Shown here: piece by piece, positions 26,464-35,330 of the stretch
Position numbering within the stretch: the stretch's first letter is position 1
How the letters are laid out: each line of letters starts with the position of its first letter
From: Nitrososphaeria archaeon
GTDB taxonomy: Archaea; Thermoproteota; Nitrososphaeria; Geothermarchaeales; JDFR-13
Direction: 5' to 3'
Assembly (NCBI GenBank): GCA_027078545.1
Contig: JALWXN010000004.1
Span: forward strand, 956,133 to 1,020,132
Length of the DNA stretch: 64,000 nt
Notes under the pieces: generated by a model
Database searches by the model: none
The model's input: only the letters and a program-made list of their open reading frames with translations
Told to the model about the DNA's origin: nothing
Translations under genes and position numbers: made by a program

Positions 26464-27881
26464 CCTACGCCACCCAGCTTCTCAAACTCTATCTCCAGGA
26501 CCTTCTTCAGCACGTGGGCTACCTCGAATGGCACCTCGATGAAGAGCTCGTCCAGGAAGCCCATTATGAGGAGGTTCTTAGCATCGTCCTCGTCCAGCCC
26601 CCTGCTCAGCAGGTAGAAGATCTGGTCCTCCGTCAGCCTCATCGTGGTTGCCTCGTGGGACACTGAGGCGGTCGGCTCCTCTATCTGGTTGTGTGGATAG
26701 GTATAGGCATAGCTCTTGTCGTCGAGGATCAGGCTCTCACACTCCACGTTAGAGACGGCGTTCCTAGCTCCATAGGGTATCCTGATGACGCCCCTATAGA
26801 CGTTGATCCCTCCATCCACGCTGATGCTCTTGTTCACGATCCTGCTCTTGGTGTTGGGCGCCACGTGGAACATCTTGCTACCACTATCCTTGAGGTATGG
26901 GCCCTTGGCCAGTGTGAAGACCACGCTCCTACTGCTGCTTCCCTTGCCCCTGAGGACTGTCGATGGATACACATAGGTGAGCATGCTACCGATGCTCCCC
27001 TCGACCCAGTCCACCCTGGCATTCTCCTCGGCAATAGCCCTCTTATTGTTGAAGTTGATGACGTGCTTACTCCAGTTCTGGAAGGTCGTGAACCTTATGT
27101 GGGCACCCCTATGGGCATATAGCTCGACCATACCGTCGTGGAAGCTGAAGCCCTTATACATAGGCGCTGTACAGCCCTCGATGAAGTAGATGTAACTATT
27201 CTCATCAGCAATCAGGAGTGTATGCTCGAACTGGCTCTCGAAGGCCCTCCCTATCAGGAAGAAGGCCTCGATAGGCGCCTCGACCCTGACGCCCTTGGGC
27301 ACATATACGAATACTCCACCGCTCCAGAGGGCTCCGTGGAGGGCGGCGAACTTATGGTCACTCGGTGGGAAGATCCTTAGGAAGTATCTCTTCACTATGT
27401 CTGGATACTTCTGTACAGCCTCCTCCATAGGTATCATTATCACTCCCTTGTCCTCCAGGCTCTTCTTCATCTTATGGTATATCGTCTCGCTCTCATACTG
27501 TGCGGAGAGGCCGTGTAGCACCTTGGCCTCCAGCTCGGGAATGCCGATCTTCTCGTAGTACTCCCTAACCTCCTTCGGGATATCGTCCCAGCTGCTGCTC
27601 AGCTCTATATCCGGCTTTACGTAGTGGGCCATCGTGTCGAGGTCGAGCATCTCGATGCCCTGTAGCCAGTTGGGCATCGGGAGCTTGTAGAAGAGCTCTA
27701 GACTCTTCAGCCTCAGCCTAGTCATCCACTCAGGCTCCTTCTTAACCTTGGATATCTCCCTGATAAGGCTCTCCGTGATCCTGCCCTTCAGCTCCACCTC
27801 GGCTGGATAGTCCTTGGCGAAGCCAAGCAGCTCCTCCGGCTCGCGATACCTCACAAGCTCCTCAGGCTTCTCGATAGACAT
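26460..27881 (-). CDS. sufB: SufB Fe-S cluster scaffold protein
   Basis: This 473-residue protein contains the SufB signatures: a GVIMIPMEEAVQKYPDI region, FVYVPKGVRVEAPI, YFIEGCTAPMY and the C-terminal SHEATTMRLTEDQIFYLLSRGLDEDDA. A Cys followed by Glu in NVECESLILDDKS corresponds to the conserved assembly-site Cys. It accepts sulfur and iron to build a nascent cluster. It lies 6 bases downstream of sufC and overlaps sufD by 4 bases. Both scaffold subunits plus the ATPase are present, with cysteine desulfurase about 3 kb upstream in the same direction. Confidence 0.96.
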   Translation of the reverse strand: MSIEKPEELVRYREPEELLGFAKDYPAEVELKGRITESLIREISKVKKEPEWMTRLRLKSLELFYKLPMPNWLQGIEMLDLDTMAHYVKPDIELSSSWDDIPKEVREYYEKIGIPELEAKVLHGLSAQYESETIYHKMKKSLEDKGVIMIPMEEAVQKYPDIVKRYFLRIFPPSDHKFAALHGALWSGGVFVYVPKGVRVEAPIEAFFLIGRAFESQFEHTLLIADENSYIYFIEGCTAPMYKGFSFHDGMVELYAHRGAHIRFTTFQNWSKHVINFNNKRAIAEENARVDWVEGSIGSMLTYVYPSTVLRGKGSSSRSVVFTLAKGPYLKDSGSKMFHVAPNTKSRIVNKSISVDGGINVYRGVIRIPYGARNAVSNVECESLILDDKSYAYTYPHNQIEEPTASVSHEATTMRLTEDQIFYLLSRGLDEDDAKNLLIMGFLDELFIEVPFEVAHVLKKVLEIEFEKLGGVG

Positions 27882-27887
27882 TCGACA

Positions 27888-28631
27888 TCACCTCGTAACA
27901 ACCTTATCATAACCATGGGTCTCGACGAACTCGGCCACCTCGAGACCCCCGGTCATCACGATCTTCCCATCTATCAGGACATTCACCTCATCAGGGGTTA
28001 TGAAGTGGAGGAGCCTCGGGTTATGGGTGATGAGCAATACCCCCTTACCATTCTTCCTCATATCGTCTATCACACGTGCAACCATCTTCACACCATCCAC
28101 ATCCAGGCCGGAGTCGGGCTCGTCCAGGATGACTATCTTCGGGTCATAGGCAAGTGCCTGGAAGAGCTCGAACCTCTTCTTCTCACCGCCGGAGAAGCCT
28201 ACGTTGACCTCCCTCCCCATATAGGAGCTGTCCAGACCTACTAGCTCGAGCTTAGGCCTCACCTCACGTAGAATCTTGATATCCGCGAACTTGTCGTCCA
28301 TAGGTATCCCACGCCTCTTCTTGATCACCGCCGGTACGAGTAGGGAGCCCTTGACGCCGGGGAGGGGTGGCGGCTCCTGGACACTTAGGAAGATCCCGAG
28401 CCTACTCCTCTCATCCGGCCCCAGCTCAAGTATAGACTCTCCGTTGAAGAGTATGTCTCCCTTGGTGACCTCGTAGCCCTCACGCCCCATTATGGCATAG
28501 GCCAGTGTAGACTTACCACCAGCGTTGGGGCCCATGACGACGACCAGCTTACCAGGCTCTACCTTGAGGTTAACCCCCTTCAGTATCTCCTTCTCCTCCA
28601 CAGTGACGTGGAGATCCTTGACCTCCAACAT
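27888..28631 (-). CDS. sufC: SufC ATPase of the Fe-S assembly machinery
   Basis: This 247-residue ABC-type ATPase has Walker A GPNAGGKSTLAYAI, the SufC-type signature VGFSGGEKKRFELFQ, Walker B KIVILDEPDSGLDVDGV and a His switch in LITHNPRLL. The DSGLDVD D-loop is specific to SufC within the ABC superfamily. It drives conformational change in SufB-SufD; it is soluble and not a transporter. It is the first gene of sufCBD with its own TATA box 36-47 bases before the ATG. Confidence 0.95.
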   Translation of the reverse strand: MLEVKDLHVTVEEKEILKGVNLKVEPGKLVVVMGPNAGGKSTLAYAIMGREGYEVTKGDILFNGESILELGPDERSRLGIFLSVQEPPPLPGVKGSLLVPAVIKKRRGIPMDDKFADIKILREVRPKLELVGLDSSYMGREVNVGFSGGEKKRFELFQALAYDPKIVILDEPDSGLDVDGVKMVARVIDDMRKNGKGVLLITHNPRLLHFITPDEVNVLIDGKIVMTGGLEVAEFVETHGYDKVVTR

Positions 28632-28666
28632 CCCTTATAACACCGTTATAGAAGACGGGTTTTAAC

Positions 28667-28678
28667 ATATATAAAATC
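28667..28678 (-). promoter_or_regulatory. TATA box of the sufCBD operon
   Basis: On the minus strand this reads ATTTTATATATG, predicting an RNA start near 28647 and a leader of about 15 bases before the sufC ATG at 28631. No inverted repeat that would mark an iron-dependent operator stands out in the 76-base gap. Confidence 0.5.
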
Positions 28679-28707
28679 ATGCATATTCAGGAGGGGCCTC
28701 GGTATAT

Positions 28708-30189
28708 TCAGTTATGACTCTTCCCAGTCCCGCTCCCCACGCGTCGCTCCATCAGTTTATAGGCTCTATACCCCCCTAGGAGGTAGTATGCCTCGACACC
28801 CTTCTCCCTCAGCTTCTCCACAAGCTCGATACTCTCCAGCCCGACTGGGCATACCAGGACTACAGGCCGGCCCTCCTCCTTGAACTCCCTCCACCTATTC
28901 AGAACCTCCTCAGGCTTCATGTTTATCGATCCCGGTATGTGGCCCAGCATGTAGCTGAAGCTCCCCCTGATATCTATGACTATGGCGTCTCTAGGTATCT
29001 CCCCTGGCTCCACTCCATACTCATCCGGGATATCCAGGTTGACGTTGTAGAGATCCCTTAGACTATACTTCATAGCGTTGGAGACCGCCTCCTCAATAAG
29101 CTCCATAGGTATCTTCGCCTCCTCCTCAGCAGCCACCTCAGGATCCGCCCACGTCACAGGGGCCTCCTCCACTAGGGCGCAGACCTCCTCCACAACCCTG
29201 CTCACGTCGTAGAGCCCTATCCTACGGGATAGCCTAATCACCTCCTCCTTATCCATCCCCACAAGGGGCCTGAGGACTGTGGAGCCTATAGCCATATCAG
29301 TGACGACGAGGTTCCTCAGTGTCTGGCTACTGACCTGTCCGACCGACTCCCCAGTCACCAGGGCCTCGCCACCGATCATCTCGAGGAGCTTCTCAGCCGC
29401 CCTGTACATCAACCTCTTCAGTATGACTATCCTATAGTCCTGCCTAACCCTCCTCCTAATCTCCCTAGCCACATCCCTGAAGTCGACCCTATAGAGAACA
29501 GGTTTATAGCCATAGGCCCAGTCCCTAGCCAGCTGAATAGCAACCCTCAACACCTTGTTGAAATGCCTCTCCCCACCCAGCTGGAAATGGACCATATGCA
29601 TCTCTATCCCACGCCTCATGGCTAGCCATGTAGCGACGGGGCTGTCAAAGCCTCCTGAGAAGAGGGATAGTGCTGAGCCCCCCGTCCCAATGGGTAGGCC
29701 GCCCGGGCCTTCACGCTCCTCGAGGTAGTAGTATACCTTGTCACCCCTGATCTCCAGCCTTACCCATATATCGGGGTTCTCCAGATCCACCTTCTCAGCA
29801 TATTTCAGTAGGGCCTCTCCAAGAGCCCTATTCACATCTATACTCCTGAAGCTGTGTCTACCAACCCTCCTAGCCCTGACACCGAAGCTCCTACCCCTGA
29901 CCAGCTCCCCATATATCTCCACACCCTTCTCGACAATATCGTCGAGCGACTTGAACCTGTGGCTAACCACCCTCACCACTCCGACTACCCCAAAGACACG
30001 TGTGAGGACATCCATGGCGTCCCCATCAACCTCTACATATATCCTCCCAGGGCTGGCCGTGACCTCATACCTCTCGAACCCGTTGGACTCGAGGGCATCC
30101 CTAATGTTCTCCACAAGCCTAGACTCGAACCTCTCCCTACTCCTACCCGTCTTAAGTGTCAGCTCACCCAGCCTGAGGAGGTATTCCAT
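28708..30189 (-). CDS. thiI: tRNA 4-thiouridine sulfurtransferase ThiI with C-terminal rhodanese domain
   Basis: The protein is 493 residues from the ATG at 30189, supported by a nearby GGGAG and because MEYLLRLGELTLKTGRSR is the usual ThiI beginning. Order: ferredoxin-like plus THUMP domain (about 1-165), PP-loop ATPase with LFSGGFDSPVA (about 185), then a rhodanese domain with persulfide Cys in VVLVCPVGLES. The protein transfers sulfur to U8 of tRNA and in some organisms to thiazole synthesis. Having the rhodanese domain means it can take sulfur directly from a cysteine desulfurase such as the SufS encoded nearby. Confidence 0.94.
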   Translation of the reverse strand: MEYLLRLGELTLKTGRSRERFESRLVENIRDALESNGFERYEVTASPGRIYVEVDGDAMDVLTRVFGVVGVVRVVSHRFKSLDDIVEKGVEIYGELVRGRSFGVRARRVGRHSFRSIDVNRALGEALLKYAEKVDLENPDIWVRLEIRGDKVYYYLEEREGPGGLPIGTGGSALSLFSGGFDSPVATWLAMRRGIEMHMVHFQLGGERHFNKVLRVAIQLARDWAYGYKPVLYRVDFRDVAREIRRRVRQDYRIVILKRLMYRAAEKLLEMIGGEALVTGESVGQVSSQTLRNLVVTDMAIGSTVLRPLVGMDKEEVIRLSRRIGLYDVSRVVEEVCALVEEAPVTWADPEVAAEEEAKIPMELIEEAVSNAMKYSLRDLYNVNLDIPDEYGVEPGEIPRDAIVIDIRGSFSYMLGHIPGSINMKPEEVLNRWREFKEEGRPVVLVCPVGLESIELVEKLREKGVEAYYLLGGYRAYKLMERRVGSGTGKSHN

Positions 30190-30238
30190 CTCCCGACTCC
30201 CAAGACCTTTAAACACCCCATAACCTATTTATCTAGGG

Positions 30239-30562
30239 ATGCCCAGGTACGTACTCGTCTACACCAAGAAGTCGAGGAAGCCTGAGGTTGGGGAGGTGGT
30301 AACCTACGACCCCGAGGGCGTCATAGGCATCTTCCATAGGAAGGCCCCGTTGACCCCTAAGCTGAGGGAGGGGATGCTCGTCATAGCGAAGATACTCAGC
30401 CCCAAGAGTAGGGGGAGGAACTTCTACATCCTCTGGCCAGTCAAGATAGTGGATGAGGAGGGCATCCCACCAGAGTATGACAGGGATATAAAGGTGTGGG
30501 GTAGGCCGGCCTACAAGGCCCTAAGAGCCCTCAAGAGGAGAAGAGCTCAGACAAGACGTTAA
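30239..30562 (+). CDS. Small basic uncharacterised protein
   Basis: I do not recognise this 107-residue protein. It is basic, with a predicted beta-rich barrel-like middle (VGEVVTYDPEGVIGIFHRKAPL, then EGMLVIAKILSPKSRGRNFYILWPVKIV) and an Arg/Lys-rich tail ALRALKRRRAQTRR, which suggests RNA or DNA binding. It is divergent from thiI, with a possible TATA box CTATTTATC just before the start (probably a very short or no leader). Its last 32 bases overlap the convergent gene at 30531-30794. Confidence 0.6.
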   Translation: MPRYVLVYTKKSRKPEVGEVVTYDPEGVIGIFHRKAPLTPKLREGMLVIAKILSPKSRGRNFYILWPVKIVDEEGIPPEYDRDIKVWGRPAYKALRALKRRRAQTRR

Positions 30563-30794
30563 CCAGCTCCTCCTCATCCCTAACCCCCGAGACGACTATC
30601 CTCCCATTCTCGAATACGCTCACCTCATACTTACCGTAGAGACCCTTTGTAAATATCTTCCCGATCCTCCTAGCGCCCTCGAGCTTCGAGACCACCCTAT
30701 CCTTCAGGCTCTCCCAGGCCTCCCTCTTCACATAGACGCTATAGGTATCAGTCTCCCCACAGTGCTTCTCAACAGTCTCGAGAAGCTCCCTCAC
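30531..30794 (-). CDS. Uncharacterised 87-residue protein coupled to sufS
   Basis: The GTG start shares one base with the sufS stop (TAGTG), so translation is almost certainly coupled. The protein is unrecognised. It has an N-terminal helix with a single Cys (HCGETDTYSVYVKREAW), and then a strand-strand-helix tail YEVSVFENGRIVVSGVRDEEE. The position makes it a candidate accessory factor for the desulfurase, with the lone Cys as a possible sulfur relay; no SufE/SufU-type motif is visible, so this is inference only. Its 3' end overlaps the convergent basic protein by 32 bases. Confidence 0.6.
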   Translation of the reverse strand: MRELLETVEKHCGETDTYSVYVKREAWESLKDRVVSKLEGARRIGKIFTKGLYGKYEVSVFENGRIVVSGVRDEEELVNVLSELFSS

Positions 30795-32026
30795 TACCCA
30801 CTCACCAGCTCCTCGATGAGGCTGGCTACATACTCAGCCTCCTCATACGTGTTGTATATGTAGAAGCTCGCCCTGGCACTAGCCTCTATACCCAGCCTCT
30901 TATGGAGAGGCCCCGTACAGTGGTGCCCACTCCTAATTGCTACTCCCTGGCTGTCCAGGTATGCAGCGACCTCATGGGCGTTGAAGCCCTCAACGTTGAA
31001 AGATACCAGGCCGGCCCTATCCTCACGCCTCCTAGGGCCATAGACCTCGACACCATCCAGCTCGGCCAACCTAGTGTATAGCGTCCACATCAGGCTATTC
31101 ACATATCTATGTATGTTCTCCATACCTATCGACTCGAGATACTCGAGGGCCACTGGGAAGACCGCTATCTCGGCGAAAGCCGGTGTACCTGCCTCATACT
31201 TGATGGGCGGATCTGCATAGGTCACGACTGGGCTATAGTCATCGCGGTAGGAGACGCTCCTAATCATGTCGCCACCACCCTCGAAGACCCCCATCTCCCT
31301 ATACAGATCCTTCCTAACATAGAGGACACCCACACCCGTGGGGCCCAGCATCTTATGTGAGCTGAAGACCATGAAGTCAACGTCAAGCCTCTTAACATCC
31401 AGCCTCATATGTGGAGCCGACTGGGTAGCGTCTAGGAGAACCAGGGCACCAGCCTCACGGGCCAGTTTAACAACGCTTGATACATCGTTGATCGTGGATA
31501 GCACGTTGGATACGTGGGGGAATGTTATGATCTTGGCCCCCCTAATCTTCTCCGCCAGATCCTCCATATCGATATACCCATCATCAGTTATCTCGACACC
31601 GATGTGATCAGCCCCCCGGAAACCAGTCACGATGTGGAATGGGACGATGGTCGCATGATGATCCATAAGTGTGTATAGGACCTTGTCACCACTATCAAGG
31701 TTGTAGAGGCCCCATGCATAGGCTACTAGGTTGACACCCTCGGTGGCGCTCCTAACGAAGATGATCTCCTCGGGCTCGGCATTTATGAATCTGGCCACCT
31801 TCTCACGGGCCTCCTCATACAGCTTACTCGCCTCATTGCCCAGGCTATGTATACCCCTATGGACATTGGCGTTCCTCATCAGGTAGAACTCCTTCAACGC
31901 CTCGACAACCTGTACAGGCTTCTGGGTAGTGGCTGCGTTATCCAGGTATATCAATCTACGCCCGTTGAACATCCTCTCGAGGATGGGGAAGTCCCTGCGT
32001 ATATATGCCACGTCAAGGCTACACAT
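30794..32026 (-). CDS. sufS: Cysteine desulfurase SufS
   Basis: The protein is 410 residues from the ATG at 32026 (MCSLDVAYIRRDFPILER); an open frame runs 47 codons further upstream but has no family resemblance and reaches into the next promoter. Motifs are YLDNAATTQKPVQVV, NVHRGIHSL, the PLP lysine in FSSHKMLGPTG, and the active-site Cys in SGHHCTGPLHKRLG. It releases sulfur from cysteine as a persulfide for Fe-S assembly and probably for ThiI. It is divergent from the YbaK gene and is the first gene of a two-gene unit with the 87-residue protein. Confidence 0.93.
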   Translation of the reverse strand: MCSLDVAYIRRDFPILERMFNGRRLIYLDNAATTQKPVQVVEALKEFYLMRNANVHRGIHSLGNEASKLYEEAREKVARFINAEPEEIIFVRSATEGVNLVAYAWGLYNLDSGDKVLYTLMDHHATIVPFHIVTGFRGADHIGVEITDDGYIDMEDLAEKIRGAKIITFPHVSNVLSTINDVSSVVKLAREAGALVLLDATQSAPHMRLDVKRLDVDFMVFSSHKMLGPTGVGVLYVRKDLYREMGVFEGGGDMIRSVSYRDDYSPVVTYADPPIKYEAGTPAFAEIAVFPVALEYLESIGMENIHRYVNSLMWTLYTRLAELDGVEVYGPRRREDRAGLVSFNVEGFNAHEVAAYLDSQGVAIRSGHHCTGPLHKRLGIEASARASFYIYNTYEEAEYVASLIEELVSG

Positions 32027-32091
32027 ACATATATAATGATTACACCAGCCCGAATAAAGGGTTGGGTATAGATAGTGGACGGTGTATAGAC

Positions 32092-32556
32092 ATGGCGGGG
32101 AAGCATATCGAGATCCTGAAGAGGCTGGAGGCGGAGGAGATACCCTACACCCTCTACTACGACCCACGGGGATTCGAGACCGTCCAGAAGGTGGTTGAAT
32201 ACCTAGGCGTCGACCCAGACATGGTCCTCAAAACCATGCTTATAAAGTCTCGAGACGGGATCTACGCATTCCTCATAAGGGGTGGGAAGGAGCTCGACAT
32301 GGATGTTGTTCGTGGAGAGCTGCAGGACGAGGAGGCCCGACTAGCTACCCCCGATGAGATGAGAAGTATGGTTGGAATGGGCCCCGGGGAGGTCAGCCCT
32401 CTACATCCTAACATAGAGGGTAGGAGGGCCTACCTCGACCTCGACTCGACCAGGTATGACCATGTAATCGTGGGTGGCGGCACGCCTAAACATGTCTTCA
32501 AGATCTCCCTCGACGACCTAGTCAGGCTATTGAAGCCCTTCTACACCTCTATCTAG
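32092..32556 (+). CDS. YbaK/ProX-type aminoacyl-tRNA deacylase
   Basis: The protein is 154 residues from the ATG at 32092; an upstream extension of the frame covers the divergent sufS promoter and is not conserved-looking. HIEILKRLEAEEIPYTLYYDPRG leads into the editing fold with VLKTMLIKSRDGIYAFLIRGGKELD and the DHVIVGGGTPKHVFKIS end (the GGG(S/T)x(K/R)xxxxI motif). Family members hydrolyse mischarged Cys-, Ala- or other aminoacyl-tRNAs in trans. Specificity is unknown. It overlaps the convergent MFS gene by 30 bases. AlaX at 54 kb is a second trans-editing factor in the window. Confidence 0.82.
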   Translation: MAGKHIEILKRLEAEEIPYTLYYDPRGFETVQKVVEYLGVDPDMVLKTMLIKSRDGIYAFLIRGGKELDMDVVRGELQDEEARLATPDEMRSMVGMGPGEVSPLHPNIEGRRAYLDLDSTRYDHVIVGGGTPKHVFKISLDDLVRLLKPFYTSI

Positions 32557-33732
32557 CCCCCTACCCAGTATAAGGGGGACTAGCAGAGTCATCCCGAGGG
32601 CTGCTACGAGGGGTATCCACATCATACCCAGGCCAAGGAGATCCGCTAAGAAGCCTGAAAGCGGGGCGCCTATGGCGATGCCCATGATGTTGAATGTCTG
32701 CTGGAGCCCCGTGGTCACGCCCCTTATACTGTCGTCGACGGTGACGGCTAGATAGGTACTCCCAACCATGAGGAACCCTATCGCCCCACCCAGTATCATT
32801 GAGCTTATGAAGAGCCCCCTAGGCTCTGGATTAGCCATGAGGATGTAGAGCGACAGGACTAGTAATACACCCCCCATTATAGCTACAGGCCTCTCCCTAC
32901 CACTCCCAAGTATCCTACCGGTGAGGAACATGACTGGTATACTCACCAGTGTGGCCACACCCATATACATACCCATCAGGCCCGAGACCCTCTCCTCCGG
33001 CAGGCCCAGTATATCGACGAGAAGGGTGGGGTAGCCACCCACGATGAAGCCGAAGGCTATGTAGAGGCTGAAGATCATAGCTATACTAGCAACGACCCTA
33101 TCCCCGAAGACCTTTACCAGCCTGATATCTACGCTCCTCCTACTCACCTCCGGTATGTCGAGGAAGCTCGGGAGGAGTAGTGTAAGCAGCCCACCCATCA
33201 GGATTATACCAGCCAGGAGTAGGAAGACCAGGCGGAAGCCGAAGAGCGTTACTATCGTGGCCGAGGTAACGGCGCCCGCGGCTACCGATATCGCTATGAA
33301 TATGAGGAATAGGGAGATCCCAGGGGCGATCCTCTCCCTCCTACTATACCTAGCCACGAGTGATATCCCGCTGGGGAATAGCATACTACCCCCGATGGCG
33401 TGGACGACCCTAGTAGCCATCAACATCTGTGGAGTGGTGGATAAGTAGTAGAGTATCATGCTCAGGAAGTCTAGGAAAAGACCTAGCCTAAGCATCCTCC
33501 ACCTACCAATCCGATCCATCACGAGCCCAGCGAATATACTGGCGGGTATGGCCACGATGGAGTAAAGACCAGCTATCAATCCAGCCTCGAACTTCGTGGC
33601 GCCTAGACTATACGAGTATGGCGATATTATGGAGATGAGAAAACTCGTGTCTATAACGCCTATGAAGGCTATGAGGCTCAGTATGTAGATGATGAGCCCC
33701 TCGAGACTTCTCTCCTCACCTACTCTCTCCAC
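32527..33732 (-). CDS. Major facilitator superfamily transporter
   Basis: This 401-residue protein has about 12 membrane helices and the loop 2-3 signature GLVMDRIGRWRMLRLG. It resembles drug/metabolite exporters of the YfcJ/YfkF kind more than sugar porters (TSATIVTLFGFRLVFLLLAG in helix 5 region). The cargo is unknown. It overlaps the upstream Mrp gene by 17 bases in the same direction, so it is probably co-transcribed with it, and overlaps the convergent YbaK-type gene by 30 bases. Confidence 0.82.
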   Translation of the reverse strand: MERVGEERSLEGLIIYILSLIAFIGVIDTSFLISIISPYSYSLGATKFEAGLIAGLYSIVAIPASIFAGLVMDRIGRWRMLRLGLFLDFLSMILYYLSTTPQMLMATRVVHAIGGSMLFPSGISLVARYSRRERIAPGISLFLIFIAISVAAGAVTSATIVTLFGFRLVFLLLAGIILMGGLLTLLLPSFLDIPEVSRRSVDIRLVKVFGDRVVASIAMIFSLYIAFGFIVGGYPTLLVDILGLPEERVSGLMGMYMGVATLVSIPVMFLTGRILGSGRERPVAIMGGVLLVLSLYILMANPEPRGLFISSMILGGAIGFLMVGSTYLAVTVDDSIRGVTTGLQQTFNIMGIAIGAPLSGFLADLLGLGMMWIPLVAALGMTLLVPLILGRGLDRGVEGLQ

Positions 33733-34582
33733 CCTCCAGCACCTCCAACAAATTATTAACTAGGTTTCTAAACTCTTTAGAAAACTCGCTATCAGGATCC
33801 TGTACAAGTAGGCTATACCCACTATCACCCAGCTCGGCCACCCTAGGGTCTATAGGTATCCTACCCAGGAGGGGAACGTTAAACATCTTGCTCAACATCT
33901 CACCACCATTGCCAGAGAAGATCTTATACTTCTTACCATCACCACATACGAAGTAGCTCATGTTCTCCACAATGCCCAGTACACGTATATTCGTCTTCCT
34001 AGCGAAGTTTATCGACTTGGCCACAGCCAGGGCAGAGACCTCAGTAGGCTGTGTAACAGCTATCACACCAGCCAGATCCTTTATCGACTGTGCCAGGTTG
34101 AGGGCCTCGTCACCAGTACCAGGTGGGAGGTCAAAGAGGAGGAAGTCTAGCTCACCCCACTGGGTGTAGAGAGCCAAGTCGTCGAAAAATTTCTTCTTGA
34201 GCGGGCCCCTCCATATAACGGCCTCCGTCTTTTCCGGGAGCAGGTAGAGTATACTGACGATCTTTATGCCGTAGGGCCCGGTGACGGGAAGGATCTTCTT
34301 ATCCTTCGTAACCTCTAGGGTGGCGTCCTCAACACCCAGCATCTTGGGGATGGATGGGCCGTGAAAGTCGCTGTCGAAGACCGCCACCCTATAGCCCTCC
34401 AGCGCCAGGGCGACAGCTAGATTAGCCGTGACGGTCGACTTCCCCACACCCCCCTTACCACTTATCACCCCTATCTTATACCTTATACTCTTCATATTCT
34501 CGGCTATACGGGCCTCGATACTCTTCATCTGGAATAGGCTGGCAAGCCTCTGCTTAGTCTCCTCGTCGATATCCCTCGACAT
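33716..34582 (-). CDS. Mrp/NBP35-type P-loop ATPase without the CxxC pair
   Basis: The protein is 288 residues from the ATG at 34582, chosen because GAGGAG precedes it with 6-base spacing (a GTG 33 bases earlier is possible). Deviant Walker A SGKGGVGKSTVTANLA, DSDFHGPSIPKMLG and FDLPPGTGDEALNL are hallmarks of the Mrp/ApbC group, which carries Fe-S clusters between scaffold and targets. The cluster site normally reads CPxC; here it is NMSYFVCGDGKKYKIF, with one Cys only. It may bind a cluster with one Cys per subunit, or act without one. It is followed in the same transcript by an MFS gene. Confidence 0.88.
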   Translation of the reverse strand: MSRDIDEETKQRLASLFQMKSIEARIAENMKSIRYKIGVISGKGGVGKSTVTANLAVALALEGYRVAVFDSDFHGPSIPKMLGVEDATLEVTKDKKILPVTGPYGIKIVSILYLLPEKTEAVIWRGPLKKKFFDDLALYTQWGELDFLLFDLPPGTGDEALNLAQSIKDLAGVIAVTQPTEVSALAVAKSINFARKTNIRVLGIVENMSYFVCGDGKKYKIFSGNGGEMLSKMFNVPLLGRIPIDPRVAELGDSGYSLLVQDPDSEFSKEFRNLVNNLLEVLEGGESR

Positions 34583-34657
34583 CCCCATCTCCTCAGAATA
34601 TTTGCCGGGGACCACTAGTTATTAATAAGGAGGATATAGAAACTATATTTTTGGGAA

Positions 34658-34909
34658 ATGATTATAGGGTTCGCTGAGGCGGCCTTACTATTCATACTGG
34701 CCGGGATAGTCCTCCTCATGGTGGCGATGGCTATCCTCATACACAGGTCGAGGGGCGACCTAGGAGGAGTCGTCCTGATAGGCCCAATACCAATCATATT
34801 CGGGAACGCCAGGTTCCTCAGGAAGTATTGGTGGATGCTGGTACTGATGGGCGTAGCTATACTGGCGCTATACTTAGTCCCGATACTGATCGTGAGCATA
34901 GCCCTTTAA
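34658..34909 (+). CDS. DUF131-family small membrane protein
   Basis: This 83-residue protein has two membrane helices (about 5-27 and 57-80) flanking the archaeal family motif GGVVLIGPIPIIFG. The family (about 80-90 residues) occurs widely in archaea, function unknown. It is 28 bases before a second small membrane protein in the same direction. Confidence 0.75.
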   Translation: MIIGFAEAALLFILAGIVLLMVAMAILIHRSRGDLGGVVLIGPIPIIFGNARFLRKYWWMLVLMGVAILALYLVPILIVSIAL

Positions 34910-34937
34910 CACCTACCCAACCCATTAATAGATTGGC

Positions 34938-35330
34938 ATGGACGTGAGGGACTACTGCGAGATATGCGGGATAGAGAGGGCTGTATACCGCTGCAGCTCA
35001 TGCGGGAGGAGGGTATGTAAAGACGACTTCAACCTCTCCGAGAAGGTCTGTATAGAGTGCTACGAGGCCAGGAGAGCGGTGACTGTCGAGAACGTAGGGG
35101 GGATTATGCTTGCCGGGATACTATCCATAGTTGCCATACTACTACTATTCATAGGCTTCACATTCCTACTCGAATCCTTCCCCCGTGGAGAGTCGATAGT
35201 CATCATATTCCCATTCATAGTGATCTCAGACCCCTACACCGGGCTCTTCATAGCCCTCGTCTATGCAGCCGTCATAATTGGGATCATGGCGCTATTCGTG
35301 AGATACTTCCTCAGGAGCATCACTGGATAG
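34938..35330 (+). CDS. Small membrane protein with N-terminal zinc-finger domain
   Basis: In this 130-residue protein, residues 1-44 carry seven Cys as YCEICG, YRCSSCG, RVCKDD and VCIECY, resembling a B-box/ZnF-HIT-like treble clef that binds one or two zinc ions. Two or three hydrophobic segments follow (about 54-78, 86-98 and 101-124). The zinc domain would face the cytoplasm. Function unknown; it is probably co-transcribed with the DUF131 gene. The last 39 bases overlap the convergent gene. Confidence 0.65.
   Translation: MDVRDYCEICGIERAVYRCSSCGRRVCKDDFNLSEKVCIECYEARRAVTVENVGGIMLAGILSIVAILLLFIGFTFLLESFPRGESIVIIFPFIVISDPYTGLFIALVYAAVIIGIMALFVRYFLRSITG

Noticed and set aside
32027..32167. 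47-codon N-terminal extension of SufS
   Set aside because: It reads as low-complexity Pro/Ser/Tyr sequence over the divergent promoter, and SufS proteins normally begin near the chosen ATG (SLDVAYIRRDFPIL).
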